Positions 60,928 through 64,000 of a stretch of 64,000 nt of DNA are shown piece by piece. Below the pieces are notes generated by a model. It searched no databases. It saw nothing but the letters and a program-made list of their open reading frames with translations, and was not told where the DNA came from. The stretch's first letter is position 1, and each line of letters opens with the position of its first letter. A program made the translations under genes and the position numbers. The stretch spans positions 558,001 through 622,000 of the forward strand of contig JAYQTM010000001.1 in NCBI GenBank assembly GCA_038147395.1. The letters run 5' to 3'. The DNA is from Eutrophovita brisbanensis. Lineage in GTDB: Bacteria > Pseudomonadota > Gammaproteobacteria > Burkholderiales > Eutrophovitaceae.

Positions 60928-63900
60928 ATGAAAACTTTGATGGATCTATTCAAGCAGGTCAATCAAGAGGAAGACTTTGACGCAATTCGTATTGGGCTGG
61001 CTTCGCCTGAGAAAATACGTTCTTGGTCGTATGGTGAGGTCAAGAAACCCGAGACGATTAACTATCGCACTTTCAAGCCAGAAAGAGACGGTTTGTTCTG
61101 TGCCAAGATATTCGGTCCAGTAAAGGACTATGAGTGCCTTTGTGGTAAGTACAAACGACTGAAGCATCGGGGAGTTATTTGTGAGAAGTGTGGTGTTGAA
61201 GTCACACTCTCGAAGGTAAGACGCGAGCGAATGGCACACATTGAGCTCGCATCTCCTGTTGCTCACATTTGGTTTTTAAAGTCACTACCTTCCCGACTTG
61301 GCATCGTTCTAGACATTCCACTTCGGGATATTGAACGTGTGCTTTATTTCGAAGCTTATATCGTGACACATCCTGGCATGACCCCGCTGAATAAGGGCGA
61401 TCTCCTATCCGAAGAGAATTATTTAGAGAAATTTGAAGAGTTCGGAGATGAATTTACCGCTGTGATGGGTGCTGAAGGTATCCGAGAGCTTCTAAAAAAT
61501 ATCGATATCGCCGGAGAGATTGAGAAGCTACGGGAAGAGCTTAGCCAAACAGAGTCGGATACTAAGATCAAGAAGATCGCTAAAAGATTGAAGGTCTTAG
61601 AGGCGTTCCACAAATCTGGGATCAAGCCAGAGTGGATGATTATGGAGGTTTTGCCGGTACTTCCGCCGGATCTAAGGCCACTCGTTCCACTAGATGGCGG
61701 GCGCTTTGCAACCTCAGACTTAAACGACTTATATCGTCGCGTGATTAACAGAAACAATCGCTTGAAGCGGCTACTAGAGCTTAAGGCTCCTGAAATCATT
61801 TGTCGCAACGAAAAGAGGATGCTCCAGGAGTCGGTGGATTCCTTATTGGATAATGGACGCCGTGGCAAAGCCATGACAGGAGCTAACAAACGTCCTCTGA
61901 AATCGCTGGCTGACATGATTAAGGGCAAGGGTGGTCGTTTCCGACAAAACTTATTAGGCAAGCGCGTGGATTATTCCGGCCGTTCGGTTATTGTTGTGGG
62001 CCCGCAATTAAAGCTTCACCAGTGTGGCCTTCCGAAAAAAATGGCGCTTGAACTATTTAAGCCATTTATCTTTCACAAGTTGGAGATTCTTGGACTCGCA
62101 ACTACCATCAAGGCTGCGAAACGCTTAGTTGAGCAAGAGGTGCCAGAGGTTTGGGATATTCTCGAGGATGTTATCCGAGAGCATCCCGTGCTCTTGAATC
62201 GTGCGCCAACTCTTCACCGGTTGGGCATTCAAGCGTTTGAACCGGTTCTTATTGAAGGCAAGGCGATCCAGCTTCATCCATTGGTTTGTGCGGCGTTCAA
62301 TGCTGACTTTGACGGCGATCAAATGGCGGTTCATGTCCCTTTGTCGTTAGAGGCTCAAATGGAGGCTCGAACGTTGATGATGGCGTCTAACAATGTGCTC
62401 TCTCCGGCCAATGGCGAGCCAATCATCGTCCCTTCTCAAGATATCGTCCTAGGACTTTATTACATGACGAGAGAAAAAATGGGTGCCAAAGGGGAAGGTA
62501 TGCGTTTTTCCAACGTCACTGAAGCAAGGCGAGCGTATGACAACGGAGAAATTGACCTGCAAGCGTCTTGTGAGGTTCGTATCTCCGAACATCGAATTGA
62601 CGATGGCGGTAATGTTCAAGAAAGAGTCAACCGATACAAGACGACCGTTGGCCGTTCATTCTTATCCGAGATACTGCCCAAGGGCTTATCATTTGAAATC
62701 CTGAATAAGGCTTTGAAGAAAAAAGAAATATCGAAACTCATTAATGCGAGTTTCAGAGATTGCGGCACTCGAGAGACGGTTATATTCGCAGATAAATTGA
62801 TGTACACGGGATTTAGCTTTGCGACCAGGGCCGGACTCTCATTCGCTGTTAAAGATATGGAAATCCCCGAGGACAAGGAAAGAATCTTGTCAGAGGCAGA
62901 AGAAGAAGTTAAGGAAATTGAGGGTCAGTACACTTCTGGTCTGGTTACTCAGGGCGAGCGTTATAACAAGGTGGTAGATATTTGGGGGCGAGCCGGGGAC
63001 GTCGTTGCAAAAGCAATGATGGACCGTTTAGGTAAAGAGCCGGTCAAAAAATGGAATGTAAGTACCAACTCTTGGGAATCATACAAAGACGAAAAAGGCC
63101 AAGAGGTATTCCAAGAATCATTTAATTCCATTTATATGATGGCCGATTCTGGCGCGCGTGGATCTGCGGCGCAGATAAGGCAGCTCGCCGGGATGCGTGG
63201 TCTGATGGCAAAGCCAGATGGATCCATTATTGAGACGCCAATCACAGCGAACTTCAGAGAAGGGCTCAACGTTCTTCAGTACTTCATTTCGACTCATGGA
63301 GCACGTAAAGGCTTGGCGGATACTGCGTTGAAAACCGCAAATTCCGGTTACCTCACTAGACGGTTGGTTGATGTGACTCAGGATTTGGTCGTTGTAGAAG
63401 ACGACTGTGGTACCGCAAACGGCTTCACCATGAAAGCCTTAATTGAGGGGGGAGAGGTTGTTGAGCCTCTTGGCGAGAGAATACTTGGCCGAGTAGTTGC
63501 TGAAGATTTGATCGATCCTGAAAATGGTGCACTACTCGCAACCGCCGGGACTTTGTTTGATGAGAGTCTCGTCAATCGAGTTGAAAACAGCGGTGTTGAT
63601 GAGGTCAAAGTCAGAACGCCGCTTACGTGTGAAACACGTTATGGACTCTGCGCTAAGTGCTACGGAAGAGATCTTGGGCGTGGTAACCTCGTCAGCTCCG
63701 GTGAGTCTGTCGGTGTGATAGCGGCTCAATCAATTGGCGAGCCAGGCACGCAATTGACGATGAGAACCTTCCATATCGGAGGCGCTGCGTCCCGAACTGC
63801 GGTAGCCAGCCAAATCGAGTCGAAATCCAAGGGTGTTGTTAAGTTCTCTGCTCAAATGCGATATGTTACGAATGAGCGGGGCGAGAAAGTGGTTATTTCT

Positions 63901-64000
63901 CGGTCGGGCGAGATCGTCGTGCATGATGACGTTGGGCGTGAGCGTGAACGACACAAAGTGCCCTATGGCGCGCTTTTGCATATCAGTGACGGTAGTTCTG
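60928..64000 (+). CDS. rpoC: DNA-directed RNA polymerase beta' subunit (3' truncated by window edge)
   Basis: First 1024 codons of rpoC, 45 bases after rpoB, read by hand with no stop or shift. The zinc-binding N-terminus is CLCGKYKRLKHRGVICEKCG, the active-site NADFDGDQM is at about residue 460, the bridge helix and trigger loop region follow (GARGSAAQIRQLAGMRGLMAKPDG), and the second zinc site lies at TCETRYGLCAKCYGRDL. The sequence breaks off in the SI3 insertion typical of gammaproteobacteria, so the C-terminus lies outside the window. Confidence 0.98.
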   Translation, partial: MKTLMDLFKQVNQEEDFDAIRIGLASPEKIRSWSYGEVKKPETINYRTFKPERDGLFCAKIFGPVKDYECLCGKYKRLKHRGVICEKCGVEVTLSKVRRERMAHIELASPVAHIWFLKSLPSRLGIVLDIPLRDIERVLYFEAYIVTHPGMTPLNKGDLLSEENYLEKFEEFGDEFTAVMGAEGIRELLKNIDIAGEIEKLREELSQTESDTKIKKIAKRLKVLEAFHKSGIKPEWMIMEVLPVLPPDLRPLVPLDGGRFATSDLNDLYRRVINRNNRLKRLLELKAPEIICRNEKRMLQESVDSLLDNGRRGKAMTGANKRPLKSLADMIKGKGGRFRQNLLGKRVDYSGRSVIVVGPQLKLHQCGLPKKMALELFKPFIFHKLEILGLATTIKAAKRLVEQEVPEVWDILEDVIREHPVLLNRAPTLHRLGIQAFEPVLIEGKAIQLHPLVCAAFNADFDGDQMAVHVPLSLEAQMEARTLMMASNNVLSPANGEPIIVPSQDIVLGLYYMTREKMGAKGEGMRFSNVTEARRAYDNGEIDLQASCEVRISEHRIDDGGNVQERVNRYKTTVGRSFLSEILPKGLSFEILNKALKKKEISKLINASFRDCGTRETVIFADKLMYTGFSFATRAGLSFAVKDMEIPEDKERILSEAEEEVKEIEGQYTSGLVTQGERYNKVVDIWGRAGDVVAKAMMDRLGKEPVKKWNVSTNSWESYKDEKGQEVFQESFNSIYMMADSGARGSAAQIRQLAGMRGLMAKPDGSIIETPITANFREGLNVLQYFISTHGARKGLADTALKTANSGYLTRRLVDVTQDLVVVEDDCGTANGFTMKALIEGGEVVEPLGERILGRVVAEDLIDPENGALLATAGTLFDESLVNRVENSGVDEVKVRTPLTCETRYGLCAKCYGRDLGRGNLVSSGESVGVIAAQSIGEPGTQLTMRTFHIGGAASRTAVASQIESKSKGVVKFSAQMRYVTNERGEKVVISRSGEIVVHDDVGRERERHKVPYGALLHISDGSS

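Overview
The window is a chromosomal segment of a gammaproteobacterium, most likely a free-living aquatic or marine one of moderate G+C. The evidence is the gene order: murC-murB-ddl-ftsQAZ-lpxC-dciA-secA-argJ, then yacG-coaE, ffh-(DUF3530)-rpsP-rimM-trmD-rplS, tsaD divergent from rpsU-yqeY-dnaG-rpoD-tRNA-Ile(CAU), and tRNA-Tyr-Gly-Thr-tuf-tRNA-Trp-secE-nusG-rplKAJL-rpoBC. All of these blocks are standard for the class. DciA (the helicase-loader family found where DnaC is absent) and the CorB/CcsA pair beside ffh fit a lineage outside the enterics. I cannot assign a genus. No insertion sequence, integrase of a mobile element, CRISPR array or prophage gene was seen.

Layout. 1-7.4 kb: end of the division and cell-wall cluster (murC to lpxC), then dciA on the minus strand. 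7.5-16.3 kb: secA, argJ, a DUF815 ATPase and a Nudix/ThiE fusion on plus, facing yacG, coaE, a CorB-like protein and a CcsA-like protein on minus. 16.3-22.7 kb: ffh, an alpha/beta hydrolase, the rpsP-rimM-trmD-rplS operon, ogt, xerD and plsY. 22.7-28.6 kb: tsaD (minus), then the macromolecular synthesis operon rpsU-yqeY-dnaG-rpoD and a tRNA. 28.7-51.1 kb: an accessory region with a SUMF1-domain protein, a ClC transporter, an FMN-dependent hydroxyacid oxidase, a sulfatase-fold protein that has lost its catalytic residues, a five-gene MoxR/DUF58/VWA (Bat-like) operon, a Sel1-repeat protein, two enolase-superfamily enzymes, a LarA-type racemase with a LarA-like paralogue, a small membrane protein, an alkaline phosphatase and a RidA-family protein. 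51.4-64 kb: tRNAs, tuf, secE-nusG, ribosomal protein genes and rpoBC; rpoC runs off the end.

The accessory region suggests catabolism of hydroxy acids or sugar acids. A LarA-type enzyme could epimerise the alpha carbon, enolase-superfamily dehydratases could remove water, and the FMN oxidase could oxidise alpha-hydroxyacids. This is inference from gene neighbourhood. The LarA cofactor genes larB, larC and larE are not in the window.

Three genes, two of them (rplS and tsaD) normally essential, are interrupted by single-base indels at short homopolymers, and a fourth case is possible at the start of the alkaline phosphatase gene. The simplest reading is residual homopolymer error in the assembly, so other short or split frames should be judged with that in mind. 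The clearest biological oddities are the pseudo-sulfatase at 32390-33784, a cluster of DnaA-box-like sites and hairpins in an AT-rich gap at 44531-44853, and the LarA/enolase gene set.
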